Assembly (NCBI GenBank): GCA_964423865.1
Contig: CAYRGN010000043.1
Span: forward strand, 1-31,130
Reading direction: 5' to 3'
Source: Leadbetterella sp964423865
GTDB lineage: Bacteria; Bacteroidota; Bacteroidia; Cytophagales; Spirosomataceae
Length of the DNA stretch: 31,130 bases
Below, piece by piece: positions 1 to 8,465 of this stretch; positions within the stretch are counted from its first letter, which is position 1; every line of letters begins with the position of its first letter. The translations under genes and the position numbers were made by a program. Under the pieces are notes generated by a model. That model had not been told where the DNA came from, did not search any database, and was given only the letters and a program-made list of their open reading frames with translations.

Positions 1-41
1 CAACAACAATTGCGATTCTTGTTCAAAAAAGCAAAAGAATT

Positions 42-80
42 AAATGTTCAAGTTGCTCTAATTTAGCAACTTGAACATTT
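42..80 (-). terminator. Hairpin terminator downstream of fbp
   Basis: Two perfectly complementary 16-base arms (42-57 and 65-80) enclose a 7-base loop. On the minus strand, in which fbp is transcribed, the hairpin lies 27 bases past the fbp stop codon and is followed by a moderately T-rich stretch (revcomp of 21-41). It fits an intrinsic terminator. The stem is rather AT-rich, and because it is symmetrical it could also serve a plus-strand gene lying outside the window. Confidence 0.7.
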
Positions 81-106
81 ACGTCAATGGTAGCGAAGTC
101 GAGAAC

Positions 107-1114
107 TCACCCTTCCTGCATAAATTCTTCCGCCTTCTCCACCATATCTTTACTGCCGCAGAAAAAAGGTACCCGCTGATGTAATGCGGTCGGCTGGATA
201 TCCAGGATGCGGGTTAGGCCGTCGGAGGCTTTCCCCCCGGCTTGTTCGGCGAGGAAGGCCATGGGGTTACATTCGTAAAGAAGGCGAAGTTTTCCGTTAG
301 GATTGTTGGTGCCGGAGGGATAGATGTAAATTCCCCCTTTTAAGAGGTTCCGGTGGAAATCTGAACAAAGTGAACCGATGTAGCGGGAAATAAACGGCCG
401 GTCGTCTTTTTCTTCCTGGCAATACTTCAGAAACTTCTTGACCCCAGCTGGAAACTTGGCATAATTTCCTTCGTTAATAGAGTAAATTTTTCCTTTTTCG
501 GGAAATTTCATATCAGGGTGAGACAAGAAGAACACCCCTATACCCGGGTTAAGCGTAAAGCCGTTTACCCCGTGACCGGTGGTGTATACCAGTAGGGTAG
601 AAGTGCCGTAGACCACATAACCCGCGGCTACCTGAGCATGGCCGGGTTGGAGAAAATCTTCAAGCGTGACCGGTGTGCCTACGGGTGTGACCCTCCGGTA
701 GATGGAAAAGATGGTTCCCACCGAAACGTTCACATCGATATTCGATGAACCGTCCAGGGGGTCAATCAGCACCACATATTTGCAATAATCCTGGTTTTTG
801 GTGCTGGCGATACTGATAAAATCCTCGTTTTCTTCGGAAGCAATACCGCACACCACTTCGCGCTGGGAAAGGGTGTTTATAAAGGTGGTGTTCGCAAATA
901 CATCCAGCTTTTGCTGGCGCTCGCCCTGAATGTTTTCTTCGCCGTGGTCGCCCAGGATATCAATCAGGGCCGCCCGGTTTACGTGGTTGTTGACAATTTT
1001 GGTGGCGAGCCGTATAGCGCTCAGAATTCGGGAAAGTTCACCGGTGGCGTATTTAAAATGGTCCTGACGGTCAATAATAAATTCGCCCAGTGTCTGGATG
1101 GGTGTAGGTGTCAT
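107..1114 (-). CDS. fbp: Class I fructose-1,6-bisphosphatase
   Basis: Hydrolyses fructose 1,6-bisphosphate to fructose 6-phosphate, the committed step of gluconeogenesis, in the cytoplasm. The 335-residue length is normal for class I FBPase. The metal- and phosphate-binding signature DPLDGSSNID is intact around residues 118-127, preceded by the acidic GIASEENEDF loop that also supplies metal ligands, and the C-terminal substrate region (KLRLLYECNPMAFLAEQAGG) is present. The start is an ATG, with MTPTPIQTLGEF a plausible beginning. It is the last gene of a minus-strand run behind tag, with a gap of about 170 bases, so it probably has its own promoter, although I see no convincing TAnnTTTG box. 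A hairpin terminator follows. Identification is secure. Confidence 0.96.
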   Translation of the reverse strand: MTPTPIQTLGEFIIDRQDHFKYATGELSRILSAIRLATKIVNNHVNRAALIDILGDHGEENIQGERQQKLDVFANTTFINTLSQREVVCGIASEENEDFISIASTKNQDYCKYVVLIDPLDGSSNIDVNVSVGTIFSIYRRVTPVGTPVTLEDFLQPGHAQVAAGYVVYGTSTLLVYTTGHGVNGFTLNPGIGVFFLSHPDMKFPEKGKIYSINEGNYAKFPAGVKKFLKYCQEEKDDRPFISRYIGSLCSDFHRNLLKGGIYIYPSGTNNPNGKLRLLYECNPMAFLAEQAGGKASDGLTRILDIQPTALHQRVPFFCGSKDMVEKAEEFMQEG

Positions 1115-1283
1115 ACGCTTTGATGAAATTAATTGGTGCGAATGTAACCTATTCTTTCCAAGGGAGAAAGAAGAAAAATTAATAAAAAATATTAATAATG
1201 GATTCCCGGAAAAATGATAATAAATACCGGATGTGATCCGGGCGAATCTGGAATAAATCCTATTTTGTGTTTAAGATAAGTCT

Positions 1284-1835
1284 TCAGCTTGGTGAGGAGT
1301 GGTACACCAGGCCCGTTTGTTTGACGTGTTCGGGGAAGACGGTGCAAGTTTCGTCATGGGCGCCCGGCAGGTATCCGGTACTCATCAGGAATTCATTGAC
1401 AATCTCCCCTCCCGTAAATTTAAATGCTTTCTTGTATATTTTTACCCACTCTTCTTTCTTTAAGGGGTGATGGTATTCAATCCAGCTTTTAAAGGAACCG
1501 TGTTTCTCTTTTAATTCCAGAATAACGCCGGCATTGTGTATAGCTGCATTTATTTTCAGTCGGTTACGTATAATGCCGGGGTTATCCAGCAGACGTTCGC
1601 GGTCGGCATCGGTATAGCGGGCAATTTTTTCTATGGAAAAACCGGAATATGCTTCACGAAAAGCGGCCTGTTTTCTCAGGATAATGTCCCAGGAGAGGCC
1701 CGCCTGGTTGATTTCCAGGATAAGGCGCCCAAACAGCTCGTTGTCGTCTTCAATGGGGAAGCCGTAATGTAAATCATGGTATACCCGGTGGTGGTTATCC
1801 TCCGGTAAGGTCTTGCAGAAATCACAGTAACTCAT
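1284..1835 (-). CDS. tag: DNA-3-methyladenine glycosylase I
   Basis: Base-excision repair enzyme that removes 3-methyladenine from alkylated DNA. The 183 residues match the Tag family length (about 185-190). Visible family features are the N-terminal zinc cysteine region (SYCDFC), YHDLHYGFPIEDDNELFGRL, the helix EINQAGLSWDIILRKQAAFR that contains the catalytic glutamate, the IIRNRLKI segment, and a C-terminal zinc-ligand motif HDETC, giving the Cys/His/His/Cys set known from E. coli Tag. It follows the DUF3820 gene by 17 bases on the same strand, so the two are probably co-transcribed. Confidence 0.95.
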   Translation of the reverse strand: MSYCDFCKTLPEDNHHRVYHDLHYGFPIEDDNELFGRLILEINQAGLSWDIILRKQAAFREAYSGFSIEKIARYTDADRERLLDNPGIIRNRLKINAAIHNAGVILELKEKHGSFKSWIEYHHPLKKEEWVKIYKKAFKFTGGEIVNEFLMSTGYLPGAHDETCTVFPEHVKQTGLVYHSSPS

Positions 1836-1852
1836 AGACTGTATTTTTTATA

Positions 1853-2089
1853 TTACTTACGTTCCATTTCTTTCAGGCGGTACAGGATGTCCTGTAGTCC
1901 GTTCTGCTTTATCTCGTACACGGTGGCCAGCTGCATACCCAGTTTCCCGGGCGGAAAACCTCCTTTCCGCATAAACCATTCGAGGTAGCTGACAGGAAGG
2001 TCGGCCAGTAGGGTACCCTGGTACTTACCGAAAGGCATTTTTTGGCGTACCAGGGTCAGGAGAATTTCCTTATCGATCTCATTGCTCAC
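1853..2089 (-). CDS. DUF3820 family small protein
   Basis: A small protein of unknown biochemical role. The core MPFGKYQGTLLADLP followed by SYLEWFMRKGGFPPGKLG and YEIKQNGL is the DUF3820 signature; these proteins are common in Bacteroidota and are sometimes called putative quorum-sensing-regulated virulence factors, a label with little support. The longest frame begins at a TTG (2128), but I prefer the GTG at 2089 (VSNEIDKEILL, about 78 residues). It overlaps the stop of the upstream lipoprotein gene by 11 bases, a typical translational-coupling arrangement, and gives the normal family length. Start choice is uncertain; family assignment is good. Confidence 0.75.
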   Translation of the reverse strand: MSNEIDKEILLTLVRQKMPFGKYQGTLLADLPVSYLEWFMRKGGFPPGKLGMQLATVYEIKQNGLQDILYRLKEMERK

Positions 2090-2654
2090 TTTGGTAAATA
2101 TCAAATTCTGAAAAACGCACTTCTCCAAAATCCCGGGGAGTCAGAATCCGGGTCTCCAGGTGGTCGGGATCGCCGCCGTGGTAACTGACTACCGCATCTT
2201 CCGCCAGGTACCAGTCATCTTTGGAAGGCGCATACCGGAAGGTAGTGGTTCTGGCCCATTTCCAGGAACTTCCCCCGAAATGCTCTACCACCAGATCCCC
2301 GTCACGTACGGATATCTTTTGGTAAGGGTCGCCCAGCATTCCGCCACACGCGACACAGTAAACGGCTTTGGGATGACGCAGGACTTCCTTGTAGGTGCGA
2401 TCTTTCTGGCCGAGAAGCAACACCAAAGGGCGCTCTTCCGGCTGATCGGGATCGGAAAGGCTGTCCGCTTCCGGACTCAGCAGCATCACGAGGTCGGTAA
2501 GCCCGTCCCGGTTCAGATCACCCCGGGCCGTATCCGTGAGCATATAATGTTTAGGGATAAAGCCCAGGAGCGATTCCGGTGCGTCCTTATCGTGTTCCTT
2601 TTCCGTGCAGGAAAGCAACGCCAGTAGTAACCCGCTCAGGAGGAATGGTTTCAT
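2079..2654 (-). CDS. Predicted lipoprotein with FG-GAP/VCBS-like repeat segment
   Basis: A 191-residue exported protein of unknown function. The N-terminus has a short charged end, a hydrophobic stretch and a lipobox LLSC with Cys16, so it should be lipidated and anchored in an outer or inner membrane. The segment DLNRDGLTDLVMLL (about residues 47-60) resembles a calcium-binding FG-GAP/VCBS loop, and the later part (VRDGDLVVEHFGGSSWKWARTTTFRY) looks like a beta-rich single domain found in other Bacteroidota lipoproteins. The ATG start is supported by the signal peptide. The gene overlaps the DUF3820 gene and lies downstream of maeB, separated by a repeat-filled gap. Confidence 0.75.
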   Translation of the reverse strand: MKPFLLSGLLLALLSCTEKEHDKDAPESLLGFIPKHYMLTDTARGDLNRDGLTDLVMLLSPEADSLSDPDQPEERPLVLLLGQKDRTYKEVLRHPKAVYCVACGGMLGDPYQKISVRDGDLVVEHFGGSSWKWARTTTFRYAPSKDDWYLAEDAVVSYHGGDPDHLETRILTPRDFGEVRFSEFDIYQSEQ

Positions 2655-2667
2655 GTGTATAAAAATT

Positions 2668-2820
2668 TAGCTATCAGCATTCAGCTATCAGCAGTCAGCC
2701 GGGCGACGCTTCGCTTATTCATTGGGGGCGCCTCGCCGCCGGTTGGTGTGCCGGTTTTCTGATAGCTGAATGCTCATGGCTATTTCATGTATTTAGCTAT
2801 AAGCTTTGAGCTGTTAGCTT
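2668..2820. repeat. Interspersed inverted repeat of AGCTATCAGC type
   Basis: Two arms of 24 bases (2668-2691 and 2759-2782) are inverted copies matching at 22 of 24 positions; each contains the unit agctatcag / gcattcagctatcag. The GC-rich 67-base centre includes tgggggcgcctcgcc (2723-2737). Further degenerate copies of the same unit (agctataagc, agctgttagc) run to the end of maeB at about 2795-2820. Repeats of this kind are scattered through many Bacteroidota genomes. It sits between maeB and the lipoprotein gene and may act as a terminator or RNA-processing site. No gene is present in this gap. Confidence 0.8.
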
Positions 2821-5114
2821 TACTCCGGTTTTAGTGTTTCCAGGACCGAAATGGCTGTCAGGTTCACAATTTCCCTTACCGTGGCACCCAGCTGCAACAC
2901 CTGTATTGGTTTTTTCAGACCCAGCAGGAGCGGCCCTACCTTTTCTATGCCCGCCACCTCTTTCAGGAGGTTATACGCAATGTTGGCCGAAGACAGGTTC
3001 GGGAAAATAAGTACGTTGGCCGGACCGTCCGCCAGCTTGGAGAAAGGATGGTGCTCTTTCAGCAGCTCGGTGTCGAACGCCAGGTGCGCCTGCATTTCTC
3101 CGTCTACCACCATGTCCGGGTGTTTCTTCCGGAGTACGTCTACGGCTTTCCGTAAACGTACCGGCGCGGGGCCGTTGGGTACCGAACCGAAGTTGGAATA
3201 CGTGACAAAAGCAATTCTCGGTTTGATGTTCAGCTGTTGCACCATATCGGAAGTGATCTCCGCAATTTGTACCAGTTCTTCTACCTCAGGATCGAAGTTG
3301 ACGGTGGTGTCGGCCAGGAACAGAGGACCAAAGCGACTCATCAGAATATACATACCGAAGATTTTGTGTACGCCGTCGGCCGGTCCGATGATTTGCAGGG
3401 CAGGCTTCACGGTGTCCGGATAATTCCGGGTCATACCGCCGATCATGGTGTCGGCAAAGCCCAGTTTCACCATAAGGCATCCGTAATAGGTTCTGCGTGT
3501 GACCAGGTCGCGGGCATCCTGAAGGGTGATGCCTTTGCGCTGGCGTTTTTCGAAAAAGAACTCCACGAACTGCTCAAAACGGGCTTCTTCGTCTGCATTT
3601 CCGGGGTTTCGGGGATCTATGATCTCGATGTGGCCCGGTAGCCGGATATTGTTTTCCGCTATGAGTGTATTGATTTTCTCTTTATTGCCCAAAAGAATAG
3701 GGATGGCAATACGGTCTTCTACTACCTGCTGAATAGCTTTGAGTACGGTTACGTTTTCTGCATCGGCATATACTACTCTTTTCGGGTTTTTCCGGGCTTT
3801 GGTCATGATCACCCGGCTGAGGGTGTTGTCCTGGCCCAGGCGTTTGGTCAACTGGTGTTCGTAGCCCTCCCAATCGGTGATCGGATGTTTGGCCACGCCT
3901 GTTTCGATGGCGGCTTTGGCTACCGCTACTGAAACTGCTGTAATCAGGCGGGGATCTACGGGTTTCGGGATAATGTAGTTTTTCCCAAAGGAAAGGTTGA
4001 CTTCCCCGTAAGCCAGGTTAACGAGGTCAGGTACGGGTTTTTTCGCCAGTTCGGCCAGTGATCTTACGGCAGCCAGTTTCATTTCTTCGTTGATTTCGCT
4101 GGCTCTTACGTCCAGGGCGCCACGGAAGATAAAGGGGAAACCCAGTACGTTATTGACCTGGTTGGGGTAATCGGAGCGGCCGGTTGCCATGATGATATCC
4201 GGACGGGCGGCCATGGCATCCTCATAGGAAATTTCCGGCGTAGGGTTAGCGAGCGCGAAGATGATACAGTCTTTGGCCATGCCCCTGACCATGTCCTGGC
4301 TCACCACGTTTCCTTTGGAAAGACCGACAAATACGTCTGCTCCCTGCATGGCCTGTTCCAGGGTGGTATCCGCCGCCAGGCGGTCGTTAGCGAATTCGGT
4401 TTTCTTTCCGTCCAGGTTAGTGCGGGAAGGATGAATGAGCCCTTTCGAATCAAACATGAAAAGATTTTCGGGATTGGCTCCCAGGGCCAGGTACAGGCGG
4501 GAACAGGAGATGGCCGAAGCGCCGGCTCCGTTCACAATGATCCGTACTTGGGAAAGGTCTTTTCCTACCAACTCCACAGCGTTCAGCAGGGCGGCGGAAG
4601 AAATGATGGCTGTACCGTGCTGGTCATCGTGCATGATAGGGATATTCAACTCCTTTTTGAGCCTCTCTTCAATTTCGAAGCAGGCCGGAGCGGAAATGTC
4701 TTCCAGGTTTACGCCGCCAAAGGTAGGTTCCAGTATCTTCACGGTGCGTACGAACTCGTCCACGTCTGTGGTGTCCAGTTCAATATCAAATACGTCTATA
4801 TCGGCGAATATTTTGAAGAGAAGCCCTTTGCCTTCCATGACGGGTTTGCCTGCCACGGCGCCAATGTCTCCCAGGCCTAAAACGGCGGTTCCGTTGCTGA
4901 TTACAGCCACCAGGTTTCCTTTGGCGGTATATTTGTAGGCATCGTCAGGGTTGGCCTGAATGGCCAGGCAGGGCTCGGCTACACCGGGGGAATATGCCAG
5001 GGAAAGGTCTCTCTGGTTGCTGTACTCCTTAGTAGGAATTACTTCAATTTTACCGGGTCTGCCTTTGGCATGATACTCTAAAGCTTCTTCTTTGAGGTTT
5101 TTTTTCGAACTCAT
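2820..5114 (-). CDS. maeB: NADP-dependent malic enzyme with phosphotransacetylase domain (MaeB type)
   Basis: Oxidatively decarboxylates malate to pyruvate with NADP reduction. The protein has a malic-enzyme half (about residues 1-420), with the signatures VISNGTAVLGLGDIGAVAGKPVMEGK split over its catalytic region, MHDDQHGTAIIS, and a Rossmann motif near IVNGAGASAIS. The C-terminal half (about 430-764) resembles phosphate acetyltransferase; in this hybrid family that part is regarded as regulatory, binding acetyl-CoA. The longest frame begins at a TTG (5153), but the ATG at 5114 gives MSSKKNLKEEALEYH, the usual beginning, and 764 residues, the family length. A near-consensus box taattttc (revcomp of 5126-5133) lies just upstream. 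Confidence 0.93.
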   Translation of the reverse strand: MSSKKNLKEEALEYHAKGRPGKIEVIPTKEYSNQRDLSLAYSPGVAEPCLAIQANPDDAYKYTAKGNLVAVISNGTAVLGLGDIGAVAGKPVMEGKGLLFKIFADIDVFDIELDTTDVDEFVRTVKILEPTFGGVNLEDISAPACFEIEERLKKELNIPIMHDDQHGTAIISSAALLNAVELVGKDLSQVRIIVNGAGASAISCSRLYLALGANPENLFMFDSKGLIHPSRTNLDGKKTEFANDRLAADTTLEQAMQGADVFVGLSKGNVVSQDMVRGMAKDCIIFALANPTPEISYEDAMAARPDIIMATGRSDYPNQVNNVLGFPFIFRGALDVRASEINEEMKLAAVRSLAELAKKPVPDLVNLAYGEVNLSFGKNYIIPKPVDPRLITAVSVAVAKAAIETGVAKHPITDWEGYEHQLTKRLGQDNTLSRVIMTKARKNPKRVVYADAENVTVLKAIQQVVEDRIAIPILLGNKEKINTLIAENNIRLPGHIEIIDPRNPGNADEEARFEQFVEFFFEKRQRKGITLQDARDLVTRRTYYGCLMVKLGFADTMIGGMTRNYPDTVKPALQIIGPADGVHKIFGMYILMSRFGPLFLADTTVNFDPEVEELVQIAEITSDMVQQLNIKPRIAFVTYSNFGSVPNGPAPVRLRKAVDVLRKKHPDMVVDGEMQAHLAFDTELLKEHHPFSKLADGPANVLIFPNLSSANIAYNLLKEVAGIEKVGPLLLGLKKPIQVLQLGATVREIVNLTAISVLETLKPE

Positions 5115-5180
5115 TGGGTCTGTCTGAAAATTACAATAACTATGAACCTGCAATTAAGTATAAATCGGGGAGATTAGGAA

Positions 5181-6233
5181 TCAATTTCTGACTTTATTCA
5201 GTTGGAGGATACGCGATTCGAAAACACTCCCGATGTAAAGCTGAACGTTTCCCGAAGAATCGGGTAGGGGAAGGGCGGTGCTGGCGCCGGAAAGCCGCGT
5301 TCCCGAGTCCATGAAAACCAGGTGAGGGCTATCGTTTTCCAGGTAGTATACCGATGAGGGAGAGCTTTTTGCGGCATCGCCGGCATGGCTCGCAAAAGCC
5401 AGCAGCTTGGGATGCGAAGCATAATAGATACGGTTGCCGTATACCATCAGGTTATCCGGGGCGTCCGGTACTTTAATGGTTTTCTCCTTTTCCAGCTGGT
5501 AGTGGGCAGACACCGCTCGGTACACGCCGATGGTGTTTCCCAGGGTAGACGCCACATACACCCGGTCGTTGAAAAAAGCGATCCCGTTCGGATAGGCGAT
5601 GTTTTTCAATACAATACCCGAACGGTGTCCGTCGTAATACACCACATTGCCTACGGGGAGACGCAGGTAATCGGCTGCGGTTTTCTTCCATCCGGTCACA
5701 TTTCCGTGGTCGTTGCTGAGGAAAAAGGCATCTTCGCCTACAGCGAGCAGATCATTGGGCGAACCGAAGTCGGTGCTGGAATATGTATTTTCGAGGTGAA
5801 GAGAGTCGTTATGAAAAAGGAACTTCATGACCACGTTTTTGGTATCGCGGTGGCTGATGACAAAAAGATATTTGTTCCCGTTAAAATCAATAAAAGAGAT
5901 GCCGTGGGGACGGAATTCGGAAAGTTGGAGGTGATCGGTGAGGTTTCGGGTTTCGCGAGTAGCCGGATTGAATCCGTATATGGCGCCGGTAGAACGAGGA
6001 TCCCGCCGGTTATGGGAACTGAGAAAAACAGTACCGGAAGCGGCGTCGTAATCCAGATCTTCAATGCCCGGTGGAGTAGTGAGCGTCTCTACTGTCAGGC
6101 CTTCTTCGTAGTCTTTCACGGTTTTGAAAGAACCGGCTTTGACCAGGGTCTGCAGTACGAGGGCTACGGTGCCGGCCAAAAGAAACAGGCCGAATAGTTT
6201 AAAGGGATGCCTTTTTCTCCGGGAGGGGTGCAT
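5181..6233 (-). CDS. Paraoxonase/arylesterase-like (SMP-30 superfamily) membrane-anchored beta-propeller protein
   Basis: Predicted calcium-dependent lactonase/esterase; substrate unknown. A basic N-terminus and one hydrophobic segment (about residues 11-31) suggest a signal anchor, with the propeller in the periplasm. The calcium and active-site residues of the paraoxonase family can be matched by motif: Glu58-Asp59 in GIEDLDY, the His of RPHGISF, the Asn-Asp of GSPNDLL, the Asn of YPNGIAF and the Asp-Asn of APDNLMV. These correspond in order to PON1 residues 53-54, 115, 168-169, 224 and 269-270. The ATG start is supported by the anchor. It follows the helicase gene on the same strand, separated by a large hairpin, and precedes maeB by 66 bases. 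It could be a non-enzymatic propeller, but conservation of all sites argues for activity. Confidence 0.85.
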   Translation of the reverse strand: MHPSRRKRHPFKLFGLFLLAGTVALVLQTLVKAGSFKTVKDYEEGLTVETLTTPPGIEDLDYDAASGTVFLSSHNRRDPRSTGAIYGFNPATRETRNLTDHLQLSEFRPHGISFIDFNGNKYLFVISHRDTKNVVMKFLFHNDSLHLENTYSSTDFGSPNDLLAVGEDAFFLSNDHGNVTGWKKTAADYLRLPVGNVVYYDGHRSGIVLKNIAYPNGIAFFNDRVYVASTLGNTIGVYRAVSAHYQLEKEKTIKVPDAPDNLMVYGNRIYYASHPKLLAFASHAGDAAKSSPSSVYYLENDSPHLVFMDSGTRLSGASTALPLPDSSGNVQLYIGSVFESRILQLNKVRN

Positions 6234-6306
6234 ACGATTTGAAGTTTATTGTATGCAATAATAAGAAAAAAAGCGATGGGATATGGGGTTGTGTTAAATT
6301 AAAAAA

Positions 6307-6380
6307 CTTGGTTCTCGTCTTCGCTAGAACTGACACATGAAACGATAAAAGTGTCAGTTCGAGCGAAGACGAGAACCAAG
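6307..6380 (-). terminator. Near-perfect 30-bp inverted repeat downstream of the RNA helicase gene
   Basis: Arms 6307-6336 and 6351-6380 are reverse complements at 29 of 30 positions around a 14-base loop. The only mismatch is the a/c in gctagaac versus gctcgaac. It lies 19 bases beyond the helicase stop and, on the minus strand, is followed by a T-rich run (revcomp of 6290-6306), so it should act as the helicase terminator. The sequence is of the interspersed-repeat type seen in Bacteroidota, and a fragment of it recurs near fbp (92-106). Confidence 0.8.
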
Positions 6381-6399
6381 CCTGGTCGGGAAACGACGT

Positions 6400-8070
6400 T
6401 TATTTCGCTACTTCAATGCTCGCTTCTCTCTGGTTAATGGTCTTTCCTCTCATCCCTTCGATGACCTTCCGGACATCGCGGTGAGGAACTTCCACAAAGG
6501 TAAACTTATCGTACATGTCGATCTGTCCGATCACCCGTCCGGGGATACGGGCTTCCGAAGCGATTGCCCCTACGATATGATTGGGCGAAACATTGTCTTT
6601 TCTTCCCAGGTTAATGAACAGCCGGGTCATGCCTTCTTCGCTTACGCGGCCGCCGTCGGTATTTCTTCCTTTTTGCCGGTTAAAACGTTCGCTTTTGTCC
6701 CGGGGAGCAAATTTGCTTTTTTCGCCTCTCGCACCTCTGCCTTCATCGGAAATATCATCGTCGCGGAACTGGGAACGGCGCGCGGTCCCGATCTGCATAC
6801 GCATCAGGGCCGATACGATCTGGTGGGTATAAAACCCTTCTTCCTTGAGCTGATCTACAATTCCTTCGAAATGCTGTTGGTCTTCTTCTACGATATTCTC
6901 CCGGATCTTTTCAATGAATTTATCGGCACGGGCTTTCTCCAGGTCGGCAGACGTAGGAATTTTTCCTTGCGGAATCACCACTTTGGTGTAATGTTCCAGG
7001 TCGCGCATCCGGGTGCGGTCGCGTTTGGTGATAAACAGGAAGGCTTTGCCCAGTTTTCCGGCCCGTCCGGTACGACCGATCCGGTGCACGTAGTATTCCA
7101 GGTCCATGGGCAGGTCATAGTTGATCACGGCATCCACACCGCTTACGTCAATACCGCGGGCGGCCACGTCGGTGGCGACCAGGATCTTGGTATTCCCGTT
7201 CCGGAATTTATTCATCACCTGGTTACGGGCGGCCTGGCGCAGGTCGCCGTGCAGTCCTTCGGCTGCATAACCGTTGGCCTGAAGCTCTTCCACTACCTCG
7301 TCTACTTTTGATTTGGTGTTACAGAACACCAGCATCAGCTGGAGATCATGTACATCAATCAGGCGTACCATCAGCTCAAATTTCGCCTCTCTTTTTACCA
7401 GGTAGAAAGATTGTTCAATGTTCGTATTGGTGATCTCTTTCTTGGTGACTTTTACGATTTCCGGGTTGTCCTGGAATTTTTTGGTGATGTTCATGATCTC
7501 TTTCGACATCGTAGCGGAGAAAAGCACGGTTTGGCGCTCTTCTTTCGCATGGGAAAGGATCTGCTCAATATCCTCACGGAATCCCATGTTCAGCATTTCA
7601 TCGGCTTCGTCAAGGATCACCATCGAAATATGATCCAGTTTCAGGGTCTTTCTTTCGATGTGGTCCATGATACGGCCCGGCGTACCTACTACGATCTGGG
7701 TTCCTCTTTTGAGGTTGGCAAATTGCCTTTCATACGATTCTCCCCCGTAAATAGCGCTCACCAGCAGTCCTTTTTTGTATTTGGCCAGTTGGGTGATCTG
7801 CTCTTTTACCTGCAGGGCCAGCTCACGGGTAGGGCACAGAATCAACACCTGGGTGTTGCGGTCGTCGGCGTCTACATGCTCAATAGCCGGTATACCGAAG
7901 GCGGCGGTTTTGCCGGTTCCGGTCTGGGCCTGGCCGATCACGTCACGGCCTGACATCACCACCGGAATAGCCGCGGTCTGGATAGGTGTAGATTCGGTAA
8001 AACCCATTTCTTCTACCGCTTTCAGGATATAATCTGAAATGGGAAGTTCTGAAAACTTTAATGTTTGCAT
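6400..8070 (-). CDS. DEAD-box RNA helicase with DbpA RNA-binding domain
   Basis: ATP-dependent RNA helicase expected in ribosome assembly, RNA decay or cold adaptation (DeaD/CsdA-like). The domains run Q motif (FTESTPIQ), motif I AQTGTGKT (about residues 48-55), DEAD box VILDEADEML, motif III SAT, then helicase C with motif VI HRIGRTGRAG. A basic linker rich in Arg/Gly/Asp follows (about 425-475), then a C-terminal DbpA/CsdA-type RNA-binding domain (MTRLFINLGRKDNVSPNHIVG to about 550). The 556-residue length fits the family. The ATG at 8070 leaves a long untranslated leader (see the separate entry), suggesting post-transcriptional control. Confidence 0.95.
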   Translation of the reverse strand: MQTLKFSELPISDYILKAVEEMGFTESTPIQTAAIPVVMSGRDVIGQAQTGTGKTAAFGIPAIEHVDADDRNTQVLILCPTRELALQVKEQITQLAKYKKGLLVSAIYGGESYERQFANLKRGTQIVVGTPGRIMDHIERKTLKLDHISMVILDEADEMLNMGFREDIEQILSHAKEERQTVLFSATMSKEIMNITKKFQDNPEIVKVTKKEITNTNIEQSFYLVKREAKFELMVRLIDVHDLQLMLVFCNTKSKVDEVVEELQANGYAAEGLHGDLRQAARNQVMNKFRNGNTKILVATDVAARGIDVSGVDAVINYDLPMDLEYYVHRIGRTGRAGKLGKAFLFITKRDRTRMRDLEHYTKVVIPQGKIPTSADLEKARADKFIEKIRENIVEEDQQHFEGIVDQLKEEGFYTHQIVSALMRMQIGTARRSQFRDDDISDEGRGARGEKSKFAPRDKSERFNRQKGRNTDGGRVSEEGMTRLFINLGRKDNVSPNHIVGAIASEARIPGRVIGQIDMYDKFTFVEVPHRDVRKVIEGMRGKTINQREASIEVAK

Positions 8071-8260
8071 ACAATTAGTGCATCAGCTGCTTCGCTGTGC
8101 AGCCAATAATATTTTTTAGATAAATTTTTTGAGGCGATAGCGACACGCCCTTACGTGAACATCACGGAACGAATCCGTTTTCTGCTCTGAAGGGGTAAAA
8201 AAAATAAAAGGTTTCAATTCCTTTTGCCAAATGCAGAGACCATAACGGATAAATCGGGTG

Positions 8261-8268
8261 CAAAGGTA
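8261..8268 (-). promoter_or_regulatory. Bacteroidota -7 box (TACCTTTG) for RNA helicase gene
   Basis: The reverse complement of 8261-8268 is TACCTTTG, a full match to TAnnTTTG. I could not find a good TTTG -33 box at the standard spacing. It would start transcription near 8255, about 185 bases before the helicase ATG. Confidence 0.45.
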
Positions 8269-8402
8269 CGAAATAATATTTGGTTGTATACGATTCGGTT
8301 TAAATTTCTTCAAAACGGCCAGGGAATTGTTGTAATAGTCCTATTGGACGAGGGATAATGGTTTAAAATCTACAGAATGAGGCCTGTTGTATAAGATTTA
8401 GG

Positions 8403-8410
8403 TAATTTTG
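8403..8410 (+). promoter_or_regulatory. Bacteroidota -7 box (TAATTTTG) for receptor gene
   Basis: TAATTTTG fully matches TAnnTTTG and lies 56 bases before the ATG at 8466. The -33 element is weak: the nearest TTG is only 13 bases upstream. Confidence 0.45.
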
Positions 8411-8465
8411 CAGTTCTATATACAGGACAGAACCAAACCATACTTAAAAGAAAATAACCGTGTCA

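Larger units (their letters stand above)
8071..8465. other. Divergent intergenic region with long helicase leader
   Basis: About 395 bases between the divergent helicase and receptor genes without a convincing gene; a 65-codon minus-strand frame at 8116-8313 has no recognisable features. On the minus strand a TACCTTTG box (8268-8261) predicts a helicase transcript with a leader of roughly 185 bases. Near its 3' end is a small hairpin-capable sequence, gctgcacagcgaagcagc (reverse complement of about 8085-8102). On the plus strand a TAATTTTG box (8403-8410) precedes the receptor gene by 56 bases. Confidence 0.6.

Noticed and set aside
8116..8313. 65-codon minus-strand frame between helicase and receptor genes
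   Set aside because: No family features. It coincides with the predicted helicase leader and lies across its promoter.
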